Positions 16,848-25,434 of a stretch of 64,000 nucleotides of DNA are shown one piece after another. Made by a program: the position numbers and the translations under genes. Below the pieces are notes generated by a model. That model ran no database searches and was not told where the DNA came from. It saw only the letters and a list, made by a program, of their open reading frames with translations. The DNA is from DASRHD01 sp035485575 (GTDB taxonomy: Bacteria; Verrucomicrobiota; Verrucomicrobiia; Opitutales; Opitutaceae): positions 1 through 64,000 of the forward strand of contig DATHNW010000010.1 in assembly GCA_035485575.1 (NCBI GenBank), in the 5' to 3' direction. The first letter of the stretch is position 1; each line of letters opens with the position of its first letter.

Positions 16848-19229
16848 ATGAAAACAGTATCATCACCCCACCTGTCGATACGGTCTGCGATTGTATCGGC
16901 ATTTCTCTGCCTGCTCTCATTCGGCCTTGCCGGCAGTTTGTCCGCGCAGACCTTCGAAGCGGAAAACCTCTCACCGGTCGGCACCGGCGCGACGGTCAGC
17001 ACCAGCAGCACCACTGATGCCAGTGGCGGAGTAGTCGAGTTTCTCAACTCCACCGCCGTCGGCCAGATCATGACCTTCACCACGCCGAGCATCCCGGCGG
17101 GCACCTATCAGTTCCAGCTGCGTTACTGGGCCGCCGCGACTCACGCCCAGCATACAGTGAAGATCGACGGCACCCAGATCGGCGGCACGACCGATCAATA
17201 CGCCGCGACGGCCGTCTTCCTCACGACGACCCTCGGCAACGTGACTTTCAGCACGGCGGGCACGCACAGCATCGCGATGACCGTCACCGGCAAGAATGCC
17301 TCCGCGACCAAGTTCCTGCTCACTGCTGATTCTTTCACCTTCACCTCCCAGACCCCGCAAGCGGCCGCTCCGGTCTTCAGCCCCGCCGGCGGCACCTACA
17401 CCACGACCCAGACGGTGACGATCAGCACCACGACCGGCGGCGCCTCCATCCGCTATACCACCGATGGCAGCACGCCGAGCGAGACCGCTGGCACGATCTA
17501 TTCCGGCCCGGTGAGCATCAGCGCGACCACGACCCTCAAGGCCATCGCCTATGAAAGCGGCTTCACCGACAGCGCTGTGGCCACTGCCAGCTACACCATC
17601 AACACCGGTGGCGGCGGCACGACCGTCTCCTTCGAAGCCGAAAACCTCAGCTACACCGGCAGCGGCGCGACCACCTCGGTCCAGACCGACACCAACTCCA
17701 GCGGCGGCAAGTGGGTCGAACTGGCCGGCAACAGTACCGGCGATTCCATCACCTTCACCACCTCCAGCATCACCGCCGGCACCTACTCGGTGCAGATGGA
17801 ATGGAAGGGCAACAACAGCCGCGGCATTCTCCAGCTCTCGGTCGACGGCACCAACCTTGGGAGCACGCTTGACCAGTATGCTTCCGGCCAGACCTACCCG
17901 ACGACGACCTTCGGCACGGTCACCTTCAGCTCCGCCGGTACGCACACCGTCAAGCTGACCGTCACCGGCAAGAACTCGGCCTCGAGTTCTTATCAGCTCT
18001 CCGCCGATAAATTCACCTTCACCGCCACGGGCGGCACAGGCGGGGGCACGGTTTCCGCTCCGGTCTTCAGCCCCGCCGCCGGCACCTACACCAGTGCGCA
18101 GACGGTCACGATCACCTCGGCTACCGCCGGTTCATCGATCCACTACACCACTGATGGCAGCACGCCGAGTGAAACCGCGGGCACGTTCTATTCCGGCGCG
18201 GTTAACATCAGCGCCAGCACCACGTTCAAGGCGATCGCGTACAAGAGCGGTTCCACCGACAGCAGCATCACCAGCGCTGCCTACACGATCAACATCCCGC
18301 CGGCTCAAGTCGCCGCTCCGACCTTCAGCCCGGCGGCCGGTACCTACACCGCGGCCCAGACGGTCACGATCAACTCGGCCACCGCCGGCGCGACCATCCA
18401 CTATACGACGGACGGCAGCACGCCGAGCGAGACCGCCGGCACGATCTACTCCGGTCCGGTCAGCATCAGTGCGACCGCGACCCTGCAAGCCATTGCCTCC
18501 AAGAGCGGCATGACCGACAGCAGCGTGACCAGCGGTGCCTACGTCATCAACACCGGCGGCGGCACCGTCACCTTCCAGAACAACGGAACCAAGGAAGGCT
18601 GGCCCAATTATCCCCAGACGCCCGAAGCCAAGGGCACCATCACGGACGTGACGACTCCCACCTACCATAGCACGTCGGCGATCGAGTTTACCCAAACCTT
18701 CCAGAACAATTATACGGGTCGGTACCACTCCGAGGTCGATATCGAGGGCGCACAGCAGACGAACCAGGATCGCTATTATGGCATGACCTTCTTCCTGCCG
18801 GCCGGTTGGCAGTACGCCACGGATCAGGTCAACGTCCAGCAATGGGCTGGAACCGGCCCTTGGATCATCTTTAGAATCGATGGGCCCGATATCATTATCT
18901 TGTTCGATCACCTGCCCGACGGGTTCTTTGACGAGCCACATATCTTCCAAAACGTGCCCAACGGCGTTTGGGTGAGGGTCGTCACCCACATCCGCAGCTC
19001 GACCTCCGGCGGCATTTGGGAGTGCTGGATCAACGGCAACCATGTCTACAGCCACACGGGAAATCTCGACGCTCCGGGCAATGGCGGCGCGATCCGCTGG
19101 TCCACCGGCTGCTATGTTTCCGGCTGGTACCAGAAATCATCCCCGCAGGGTCCTTCCTTCCGGCTCGTTTATGGCACGCACTATCGCGTGGCCACAACTT
19201 ACGACTTGGCTGAGCCGGCGAATTGGTAG
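16848..19229 (+). CDS. Secreted modular polysaccharide lyase with CBM and chitobiase-C modules
   Basis: 793 aa from the ATG at 16848, with a signal peptide ending near GSLSAQ. Modules: CBM6/35-like (~36-169), chitobiase-C (~174-256), second CBM nearly identical to those at 152-550 and 825-1223 (~262-392), chitobiase-C (~404-483 and ~490-568), and a C-terminal Polysacc_lyase/heparin-lyase-I-like domain (~576-793; RYYGMTFFLPAGW, then VQQWAG and a final FRLVYGTHYR region). The last domain is presumed to cleave a uronate-containing polysaccharide, with the rest binding glycan. It ends in TAG followed by a strong terminator. Confidence 0.83.
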   Translation: MKTVSSPHLSIRSAIVSAFLCLLSFGLAGSLSAQTFEAENLSPVGTGATVSTSSTTDASGGVVEFLNSTAVGQIMTFTTPSIPAGTYQFQLRYWAAATHAQHTVKIDGTQIGGTTDQYAATAVFLTTTLGNVTFSTAGTHSIAMTVTGKNASATKFLLTADSFTFTSQTPQAAAPVFSPAGGTYTTTQTVTISTTTGGASIRYTTDGSTPSETAGTIYSGPVSISATTTLKAIAYESGFTDSAVATASYTINTGGGGTTVSFEAENLSYTGSGATTSVQTDTNSSGGKWVELAGNSTGDSITFTTSSITAGTYSVQMEWKGNNSRGILQLSVDGTNLGSTLDQYASGQTYPTTTFGTVTFSSAGTHTVKLTVTGKNSASSSYQLSADKFTFTATGGTGGGTVSAPVFSPAAGTYTSAQTVTITSATAGSSIHYTTDGSTPSETAGTFYSGAVNISASTTFKAIAYKSGSTDSSITSAAYTINIPPAQVAAPTFSPAAGTYTAAQTVTINSATAGATIHYTTDGSTPSETAGTIYSGPVSISATATLQAIASKSGMTDSSVTSGAYVINTGGGTVTFQNNGTKEGWPNYPQTPEAKGTITDVTTPTYHSTSAIEFTQTFQNNYTGRYHSEVDIEGAQQTNQDRYYGMTFFLPAGWQYATDQVNVQQWAGTGPWIIFRIDGPDIIILFDHLPDGFFDEPHIFQNVPNGVWVRVVTHIRSSTSGGIWECWINGNHVYSHTGNLDAPGNGGAIRWSTGCYVSGWYQKSSPQGPSFRLVYGTHYRVATTYDLAEPANW
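17631..18026 (+). repeat. Third copy of the CBM35-like coding module
   Basis: This stretch is closely similar in DNA and protein to 152-550 and 825-1223, about 16 kb away, although the flanking modules have diverged more. Distance and identity suggest gene conversion or module shuffling. Confidence 0.7.
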
Positions 19230-19258
19230 TACAGGGTAGATAGGATTACATACAGGGA

Positions 19259-19293
19259 AGCGGCCGCGTCTCAGGGGACGCGGCCGCTTTTCT
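19259..19293 (+). terminator. Rho-independent terminator after the lyase gene
   Basis: A perfect 12-bp stem (19259-19270 with 19277-19288, arm AGCGGCCGCGTC), a 6-nt loop and TTTTCTCT. It separates the lyase gene from 19307-20446. Confidence 0.88.
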
Positions 19294-19306
19294 CTCCGAA
19301 ACAAAT

Positions 19307-20446
19307 ATGTCTGTCTGCCTGCGCCTCTGCCTGTTTTTTTTCCCCACCGCATTTTTTCTCTCCCCGGGAGCTTGTCGCGGGGCGGAAGTCCCGGTGGAGG
19401 AGATGCGACGGCTGTACGATTTCACGCCGGTCGGCCCGGGCAATCCCGTGGTCGTGCGAGTCCCGCAATACGGGATCGAAATTCCGGTGAGCGAATTTCG
19501 CGCCTGTGTCGCCACCCAATTGGGAGGCACCGCCCGCGCGGCCCTGACTCCCGCCGACAAACGCCGATATCTCGACGCGCTGCTCGACGACCACCTGCTG
19601 CTTTGGAACGGATATGAGCAAAAGGCGGATCAGACCAAAGACGTCGCCGGCATGCTCAAAAGCACGCAAACCATGCTGCTGGAAGAAGTTTTGACTCAAC
19701 AGGAACTCGCGACCCAGGGCAAGCCGCCCGAGCAGGGCAAAGAACTTCTCGGCAAACTTCGCGACCAGCTTTTCGGCCGGATGGACATCACTGTGTCCAA
19801 CGAATCCTATGCCCGGCTCAAGGACGAAGTCCTGCGGATGGAACGCACCGCCGGCGTGATGGAGACTCTGGGCAAACCCGGAGCCGCGGCCAAAGAGGTG
19901 TCGCTTTCCGCCGACGTGCGCGATCTTTCTCTGGCCCGCTGCAAATTCGGCGTCATCACCGTCGGAGAATTTTTGCAGACTTACAACCGGATGCCCGCAA
20001 CCCAGCGTCCGGATCTGCAAAGCCATGAAGGCGTCATCGCCGTGTTCAAGCAGATGCTGGGCACCGATCTTCTCATCGCCGAAGCGCGCTCCCGCGGTCT
20101 CGAAAAATCGCCGATGGTGCGCGAGAAGATGCAGCTCAACCGCAATGTCCTCACCCGGCTTTATGCCTTGGATCAGTTGACCGCCCGCGCGGAGGCCCAG
20201 ATGAAAAGCCCCGAGATCGAAACCCGCCTCAAGGAATGGTATGAGGCCAACTTGAAGAAACTCTACACCGTGAAAGCGGGCGATGGCACCGTGCATGCCG
20301 TTTCCTTCACGGCGGAGAAGGAGCGCATCGGCGACGACTATTTCCGGGATTTGCAGGAGCGAATCCGCGCGGATCAGATCCGCGTCTGGCGCAAGGGATG
20401 CAGCGTCGAGATCGACCAGTCTGTCCTCGCCAAAGCTGCTTTATAG
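19307..20446 (+). CDS. Secreted SurA/PpiC N-domain-like protein without a PPIase domain
   Basis: 379 aa with an N-terminal signal sequence rich in Phe and Cys. The mature part is mostly helical: a segment IEIPVSEFRACVATQLGG followed by TPADKRRYLDALLDDHLLLW resembles the helical chaperone domain of SurA/parvulin-type isomerases. A second such segment (FGVITVGEFLQTYNRMP) and long helices follow. No parvulin catalytic core (FGWV...LP type motif) is visible. A periplasmic folding or holding role is inferred; remote homology only. Stop codon TAG. Confidence 0.6.
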   Translation: MSVCLRLCLFFFPTAFFLSPGACRGAEVPVEEMRRLYDFTPVGPGNPVVVRVPQYGIEIPVSEFRACVATQLGGTARAALTPADKRRYLDALLDDHLLLWNGYEQKADQTKDVAGMLKSTQTMLLEEVLTQQELATQGKPPEQGKELLGKLRDQLFGRMDITVSNESYARLKDEVLRMERTAGVMETLGKPGAAAKEVSLSADVRDLSLARCKFGVITVGEFLQTYNRMPATQRPDLQSHEGVIAVFKQMLGTDLLIAEARSRGLEKSPMVREKMQLNRNVLTRLYALDQLTARAEAQMKSPEIETRLKEWYEANLKKLYTVKAGDGTVHAVSFTAEKERIGDDYFRDLQERIRADQIRVWRKGCSVEIDQSVLAKAAL

Positions 20447-20546
20447 AGGCAGACCCCGCTGATGACCGCGAGGGGGTGCAAGCTCGGCGTTCCGGCCGGC
20501 CTCGTCTTGCCGAAAATTCCTGATGACTGCCCGGCGGATCGTCGTG

Positions 20547-20966
20547 CTACTCGCCGATGATCTTCACCAGCGTGCGCTTCCGGCGCAGGCCGTCAAATTC
20601 ACCATAGAAAATCTGTTCCCATGGGCCGAAATCGAGCCGGCCGTCGGTCACGGCCACGACGACCTCGCGGCCCATGAGCGTGCGCTTGAGATGTGCATCG
20701 GCATTGTCCTCGCCGGTGCGGTTGTGGGCATACGCGGAGTGCGGTTTTTCCGGCGCGAGTTTTTCCAGCCAGCGTTCGAAGTCCGCATGCAGCCCGCTTT
20801 CGTCATCGTTGATGAAGACGCTGGCGGTGATGTGCATGGCATTGACGAGACAGAGGCCCTCGCGAACGCCGCTTTCGCGCAGGCACGCCTCGACCTGCGG
20901 CGTGATGTTGAGCAGTGCGCGGCGATCGGGCACTTCAAACCAGAGTTCTTTGCGGAATGATTTCAT
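20547..20966 (-). CDS. yjbQ: YjbQ (UPF0047) family protein
   Basis: 139 aa from the ATG at 20966, giving the usual family start (SFRKELWFEVPDRRAL). Diagnostic pieces are LVNAMHITASVFINDDE, the AHNRTGEDNADAHLKRTLMG metal-binding region with its His residues, and WEQIFYGEFDGLRRKR close to the C-terminus. The family has been linked to thiamine-phosphate-synthase-like activity in some bacteria, but its general role is not settled. Monocistronic, convergent with the gene at 19307. Confidence 0.92.
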   Translation of the reverse strand: MKSFRKELWFEVPDRRALLNITPQVEACLRESGVREGLCLVNAMHITASVFINDDESGLHADFERWLEKLAPEKPHSAYAHNRTGEDNADAHLKRTLMGREVVVAVTDGRLDFGPWEQIFYGEFDGLRRKRTLVKIIGE

Positions 20967-21086
20967 GCTCTGGCCGACTTTCAACGATGGTGTGCCTGGG
21001 CGCAATGCCGCAGGCCGCCGCTTTTCCGTCGGGGTGAAATTTGCCTTTGCGCGTTTTCACTGCGGCGATCATTTCTTCATATTGTA

Positions 21087-21542
21087 ATGGCTCGTGATGA
21101 AATGAACCCCTCCGGCGCGAAAATCTGCCGCCAAGCCATGCTACTGCTGGCCCTCGCACTGGTGCCGGCCTTCCTCGCGGCGTGGTTGCATCCGAAGCGG
21201 CCCGCGTGGGGTTGGACGCGGCCCGCCGTGGCCGAACTGGCGCTGGCCGACGCGGCGCGGCTGGCGCCGCCGGTCATCTGGGTCGATGCACGCCCGGAGA
21301 AGGAATATCGTGAACGGCATGTTCCCGGTGCGATTTCCCTCGACCAAAGCCAGTGGGAGGAACGCCTGCCGGAATTCGTCAAGGCCTGGCAGCCGGGCAC
21401 GCGGGTGGTGGTCTATTGCGACAGCCAGCGGTGCGATGCGAGCCACGAGGTGGCCCTGCGGCTGCACCACGAGTTGCAGATCGACAACGTCTTTGTGCTG
21501 CAGGGCGGCTGGCACGCCTGGCTGGAGGCCCAAAAACCATGA
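21087..21542 (+). CDS. Membrane-anchored rhodanese-like protein
   Basis: 151 aa. One N-terminal hydrophobic segment (~17-33) anchors a rhodanese domain facing the periplasm: VIWVDARPEKEYRERHVPGA, then VVVYCDSQRCDAS with active-site Cys111, and VFVLQGGWHAW. Sulfur transfer or thiol chemistry is expected. Its stop overlaps the start of the MauE-like gene by 4 bp (ATGA), so the two are translationally coupled and probably act together in periplasmic sulfur or disulfide metabolism. Confidence 0.9.
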   Translation: MARDEMNPSGAKICRQAMLLLALALVPAFLAAWLHPKRPAWGWTRPAVAELALADAARLAPPVIWVDARPEKEYRERHVPGAISLDQSQWEERLPEFVKAWQPGTRVVVYCDSQRCDASHEVALRLHHELQIDNVFVLQGGWHAWLEAQKP

Positions 21543-21955
21543 ACCGGCTCGCCTGTTTGCTGCGATTTCTCTGCGGTGGCTTGTTCGTCATCGCGGGGGC
21601 GCTCAAGGCCCTTGATCCCGCGCATTTCGCGGCGGACATCGATCACTATCACCTGCTGCCTTACTTTGCCGTGGCGCCGCTGGCGCTTTATCTGCCGTGG
21701 CTGGAGATGATCTGCGGTTTCGCGACGATGGCGGGTGCCGCCCGTCGCGGTGCGCTGGTGCTGTTGCTCGGGCTGACGGTCGTCTTCACCCTTGCGGTGG
21801 CGTCGGCGTGGCTGCGCGGACTCGACATCACCTGCGGCTGTTTCGGCGCGGCCAGCGCCGTTCCGCTCTCATTCGCCCTGGTGCGCAATATTGTTTTTGG
21901 CGTTGTTCTCCTCTGGCTGGTGCGGAGGGAGGGCCGGCCGGTGCCGCCGCTTTGA
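21539..21955 (+). CDS. MauE/DoxX-like four-helix membrane protein
   Basis: 138 aa with four hydrophobic segments (~8-25, ~47-65, ~72-92, ~108-125). The motif AGALKALDPAHFAADIDHY after the first segment and GLDITCGCFG with a Cys pair before the last are typical of the MauE/DoxX-like group. MauE helps disulfide formation in methylamine dehydrogenase maturation; in genomes without that enzyme the family is tied more loosely to redox functions. Start overlaps the rhodanese gene. Confidence 0.87.
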   Translation: MNRLACLLRFLCGGLFVIAGALKALDPAHFAADIDHYHLLPYFAVAPLALYLPWLEMICGFATMAGAARRGALVLLLGLTVVFTLAVASAWLRGLDITCGCFGAASAVPLSFALVRNIVFGVVLLWLVRREGRPVPPL

Positions 21956-22084
21956 TCCGGGGTTTTTGCTTGGCGCAGTGTGGCGGGATGCTGTTTTGTC
22001 GGCGGGTTAACCCATCCTGGAGCAGCGCCTCCGTCTCCGCGCCTTGCCCCAACCCCTGCAACGTTTCGAATCGAGGAATCTCTT

Positions 22085-23215
22085 ATGCGCGTCCCGTACC
22101 TCAGCACAGCGTTCTTCCTGCTCGGTGTGGCTTCAATGTTGAAGGCCGATCCGGCCGGCGCACCCGCCCCGGTGGCTCCGCCGGCGCAGACGACCCCGGC
22201 AGCCGGTGACCTGCCGAAAAAACCCGCGACGCCCCGGCCGGCGGCACGTGCACCGGCGCCTGCCCCCGGTTCGCTGCCGGGCAAAGGGCTCACCGGGCAT
22301 AATTTTCTCTACACCGGCGAGTGGGACGTGCGTCCGAACGTGCACGTGCAGACCATCTTTCTCATTCGCGACGGCAAGGTTGCCTGGACGTATTCAATTC
22401 CCACCTACACAGCGCCGACGCCGGATCACCCGAAGGGCGACCTGAGCGAATTCGACGACATTCACCTGCTTTCGAATGGCAACGTGCTCTACGCCGCCAA
22501 GACCAGCGTGACGGAAATCACGTCCGACAAAAAAATCGTCTGGAATTATGACTGCCCGAAAGGCACCGAATGCCATTCGGCGCAGCCCATCGGGCTGGAC
22601 AAGGTTTTTCTCTGCCTGAACGGCCTGCCCGCCCGGGCCCTGCTCATCAACATCAAGACCGGCCAGGTCGAGATGGAGCATGAGCTGCCAATCAAGTCGC
22701 CCAACGACCCCAAGAGCATCCACGGCGAGTTTCGCCACATCCGCATGACGAAGGCCGGCACTTACCTGATCGCCGCGCTCGGCCTGGGCAAGGTCATCGA
22801 ATACGACAAGGACTGGAAGGAAATCTGGTCGTGCCCGGCACCATCGGCCTGGGCCGCCGTGCGATTGAAGAACGGCAATACCCTCATCAGCGGCAACCAG
22901 AACGGCTACGTGCGCGAAGTGAATCCGAAGGGCGAGATCGTCTGGGAAATCAACAAGGACGACCTGCCGGGCATTCCCCTTTACACCGTGCAGGAAGTCG
23001 ACCGCCTCGCCAACGGCAACACCATCATCTGCAACTGGGGCGGCTCGATCCGCAAGGAAGACTGGGACAAGGTTGTGCAGCTCATCGAAGTCACTCCCGA
23101 TAAAAAAGTCGCCTGGGCGCTGTACCAGTGGGCCAATCCCGATCTCGGCCCGTCGTCCTGCTTCCAGACCCTGGACGAGCCGGGCAAGGACGAGGACGGC
23201 GATCTGCAGCGGTAA
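22085..23215 (+). CDS. Secreted beta-propeller (PQQ/YncE-like) protein
   Basis: 376 aa from the ATG at 22085, with GAGG ~12 nt upstream. Signal peptide ~1-21, then a Pro/Ala-rich stretch to ~65. The rest shows propeller-type repeats: LLSNGNVLYAAKTSVTEI, KNGNTLISGNQNGYVREV, LANGNTIICNWGG, each followed by a W-rich strand such as KIVWNYD, KEIWSC and EIVWEIN. Similar NGNTL repeats occur in arylsulfotransferase-like and quinoprotein-type propellers. No catalytic residue set was recognised. Periplasmic or extracellular; role unknown. Confidence 0.78.
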   Translation: MRVPYLSTAFFLLGVASMLKADPAGAPAPVAPPAQTTPAAGDLPKKPATPRPAARAPAPAPGSLPGKGLTGHNFLYTGEWDVRPNVHVQTIFLIRDGKVAWTYSIPTYTAPTPDHPKGDLSEFDDIHLLSNGNVLYAAKTSVTEITSDKKIVWNYDCPKGTECHSAQPIGLDKVFLCLNGLPARALLINIKTGQVEMEHELPIKSPNDPKSIHGEFRHIRMTKAGTYLIAALGLGKVIEYDKDWKEIWSCPAPSAWAAVRLKNGNTLISGNQNGYVREVNPKGEIVWEINKDDLPGIPLYTVQEVDRLANGNTIICNWGGSIRKEDWDKVVQLIEVTPDKKVAWALYQWANPDLGPSSCFQTLDEPGKDEDGDLQR

Positions 23216-23288
23216 GGGCATCGCGATGCAAGGCCGGGCCGGGCGAAGAGTCTGGCCTTTCGCGGGCCGGCCGCATCAAGTTTTTCCC

Positions 23289-23651
23289 ATGGATGGAGAT
23301 GCTGCCTCCGAACCGGCCGGAGCCTTTGCCAAAATGGACCTCGACGGCGCGCGCCGCCACGTGTTCCTGTGCGTCGGGCCCGACTGTTGCGCGTCCGTGG
23401 CCGGCCTCGCCACCTGGGAAGTGCTCAAGGCGCGCCTCAAGGAGCTCGGCGTGCCGGCGTTGCGCACGAAGGCCGCCTGCTTCCGCATTTGCTCCGGCGG
23501 ACCTTGGATGGTTGTCTACCCTGAGGGCGTCTGGTATGGCGGCGTCACGCCCGAACGTTGCGAACGCATCGTGCGCGAACATCTCGGCGGCGACCGGCCG
23601 GTGGCCGAATGGGTCGTGCGCACGCATCCGTTGGGCCCGGACGAAACGTAA
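23289..23651 (+). CDS. Thioredoxin-like [2Fe-2S] ferredoxin
   Basis: 120 aa from the ATG at 23289. Cysteines fit the cluster pattern of thioredoxin-like ferredoxins: Cys28 and Cys33 (plus Cys34) in HVFLCVGPDCCAS, then Cys64 and Cys68 in KAACFRICSGGP. The following MVVYPEGVWYGGVTPE matches the family's usual C-terminal part. An electron carrier in the cytoplasm; partner unknown. The SDR gene follows after 11 bp and may be cotranscribed. Confidence 0.9.
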   Translation: MDGDAASEPAGAFAKMDLDGARRHVFLCVGPDCCASVAGLATWEVLKARLKELGVPALRTKAACFRICSGGPWMVVYPEGVWYGGVTPERCERIVREHLGGDRPVAEWVVRTHPLGPDET

Positions 23652-23662
23652 CAGAGGGCATC

Positions 23663-24340
23663 ATGCCCGCACCCTTTTCTGAAACCGGCGCAGCTTCGCG
23701 CCACGTACTCGTTACTGGCGGCACCGGCTATCTGGGCCGTGCGCTGATTCCCATGCTCCTGGCCCGCGGCCATCGCGTGCGCGCGCTGGTGCGGCCCGGC
23801 TCGGAGGAGAAACTGCCGCCGGGCGCGGTGGCGGTGCCGGGCAATCCGCTTGATGCAGCTAGCGTGGCGGCGGCGCTCGCCGGCGCCGACACCCTTGTGC
23901 ACCTGGTCGGCGTGCCGCATCCGAACCCGTCCAAAGCGCGGCAGTTTCGCGAAATTGATCTGGTTTCCATCCAGGCTTCTGTCGAGGCGGCGGAGCGTGC
24001 GCAGCCGCGGCCGCATCTGGTTTATCTCAGCGTGGCGCAGCCTGCGCCGATGATGAAGGCCTACCTTGCCGTCCGGCAGGAAGGGGAGGCGCTGATCCAG
24101 GCGCACGGTCTCGACGCCACCTGCCTGCGGCCGTGGTACGTGCTGGGTCCCGGCCATCGCTGGCCGTATGCGCTGCTGCCGGTCTATGCGGTGTTGCGCT
24201 GGATTCCGGCTACGCGTGCAGGCGCGGAACGGCTGGGCTTTGTCACTCTGCCGCAGATGGTTCGTGCGCTTGTGCACGCCGTCGAATCGCGCGCCCGGGG
24301 TGTGCGTGTGGTCGAGGTGCCGGAAATCCGCCGGGCCTGA
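23663..24340 (+). CDS. NAD(P)-binding SDR-type (atypical, NmrA/epimerase-like) protein
   Basis: 225 aa. Nucleotide-binding loop TGGTGYLGRAL near residue 18, then RVRALVRPGS, GNPLDAASVAAAL (acidic residue binding region), LVHLVGV, and VYLSVAQPA in place of the usual Ser-Tyr-Lys stretch. The atypical-SDR subgroup with NAD(P)H-binding PF13460-like sequences fits best. Substrate unknown. It directly follows the ferredoxin, with AGAGGG upstream of the ATG. Confidence 0.87.
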   Translation: MPAPFSETGAASRHVLVTGGTGYLGRALIPMLLARGHRVRALVRPGSEEKLPPGAVAVPGNPLDAASVAAALAGADTLVHLVGVPHPNPSKARQFREIDLVSIQASVEAAERAQPRPHLVYLSVAQPAPMMKAYLAVRQEGEALIQAHGLDATCLRPWYVLGPGHRWPYALLPVYAVLRWIPATRAGAERLGFVTLPQMVRALVHAVESRARGVRVVEVPEIRRA

Positions 24341-24370
24341 CACGGATCGAACCGATCGCCGGCGAAACGG

Positions 24371-24811
24371 TCAAAGCTTTGCCAGCGCCTGCCTCAACTC
24401 ATGGGGGAACACGGGCTTGTGCAGGATATAGTCAACCTTCAGCTTGTGGTAGGCCTCGCACAACTCGTTGCTCAGGCCGGAGCTGAAGAGCAGGATCTTC
24501 CCGGCAAAGGGGAGGGCGCGCAGCCGGGTGACGAGCTCCAAGCCATTCATATTGGGCATCTGATGATCGGTGATGACCACGTCGAAGGCTTCGGGCTCCG
24601 TCGTGATTTTTTCCAGGGCGAGCAATCCGTCGGCGGCGCAGGCGACGGCATGCCCATCGCGCGCGAGCGTAATTCGCACCATGTCGCGAAGCTCCGGCAT
24701 GTCATCGGCGTAAAGAATACGCCGCGCTTTTTTCGTTGGAACGGCTTTTTTTTGCGTCATCGCGAGCATGGTCATCGGCATTGCCACCGTTTCACAGACT
24801 TCTGTTTTCAT
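24371..24811 (-). CDS. Single-domain response regulator (CheY-like)
   Basis: 146 aa: ~28 N-terminal residues, then one receiver domain. The acidic pair is in RILYADDMPE, the phosphoacceptor is Asp82 in VVITDHQMPNMNG, the conserved Ser in LLFSSG and the Lys in YILHKPVFP. No output domain is present, so it acts by protein contact or as a phosphorelay intermediate. The start may lie at one of the internal Met codons (11, 14 or 17). No kinase adjoins; the Hpt-less hybrid kinase at 3013 is the only one in the window. Confidence 0.92.
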   Translation of the reverse strand: MKTEVCETVAMPMTMLAMTQKKAVPTKKARRILYADDMPELRDMVRITLARDGHAVACAADGLLALEKITTEPEAFDVVITDHQMPNMNGLELVTRLRALPFAGKILLFSSGLSNELCEAYHKLKVDYILHKPVFPHELRQALAKL

Positions 24812-24900
24812 GCAAGGTTCTGCGAAAAAGCTACGAAAGATTCGTGCATTTTTTGCAAAACGGATCCGGCCTTGTCAGCTGCCGGCCGGTCGATGCGCGG

Positions 24901-25338
24901 CTAGGCCTTGAGTGCGGCGGCCGCGCGTCGCGCGAGTTCATCCGGGGGAACGTCTTCCCTGTGCGTGGCAATGAACCAGGCATTCCCGCAGGGGTCCTTC
25001 ACTCCGCTCTCGCGATCGCCGTAAAACCGGTCGGCCGGCGGGTACAGCGACGTGGCGCCGGCTCCGAGCGCGCGTTCGTAAGTGGCGTCAGCGTCGGACA
25101 CATAAAGATGACAGGCGGTCGTCGTCGCCGGCCATTCGGGCTGGGCTTCCGCACATTCGATCGCGGCATCGCCAATCTTCACCAGGGCATGGGCGATGGT
25201 GCCGTCGTTGCGCCGCGAACAGAAAAGCTCCTGCGCATCGAAAGCGCGTCGCACGAACTCGAGCAGGCGGGCGGCGTCCTTGACGATCAGGTAGGGCGTA
25301 ACGCTGTGCAGTCCTTGGGGAATGTGATGGGTGGGCAT
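24901..25338 (-). CDS. VOC family (PhnB/glyoxalase-like) protein
   Basis: 145 aa. Starts with HSVTPYLIVKDAARLLEFV, the usual first beta-alpha-beta unit, then QELFCSRRNDGTIAHALVKIGD, ATYERALGAGATSLYPP and DRESGVKDPCGNAWFIATH. This matches the PhnB-like branch of the vicinal oxygen chelate superfamily. Its enzymatic role is not predictable. Ends with TAG. Confidence 0.92.
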   Translation of the reverse strand: MPTHHIPQGLHSVTPYLIVKDAARLLEFVRRAFDAQELFCSRRNDGTIAHALVKIGDAAIECAEAQPEWPATTTACHLYVSDADATYERALGAGATSLYPPADRFYGDRESGVKDPCGNAWFIATHREDVPPDELARRAAAALKA

Positions 25339-25434
25339 GGAATGGTAGTTGTTTCATGCAAACCGCAATAAACCTTAAGACAATCGCGGCCTTTTCATGT
25401 AACGATAACTTTGCACGTTGAGTGACGCGGATTT

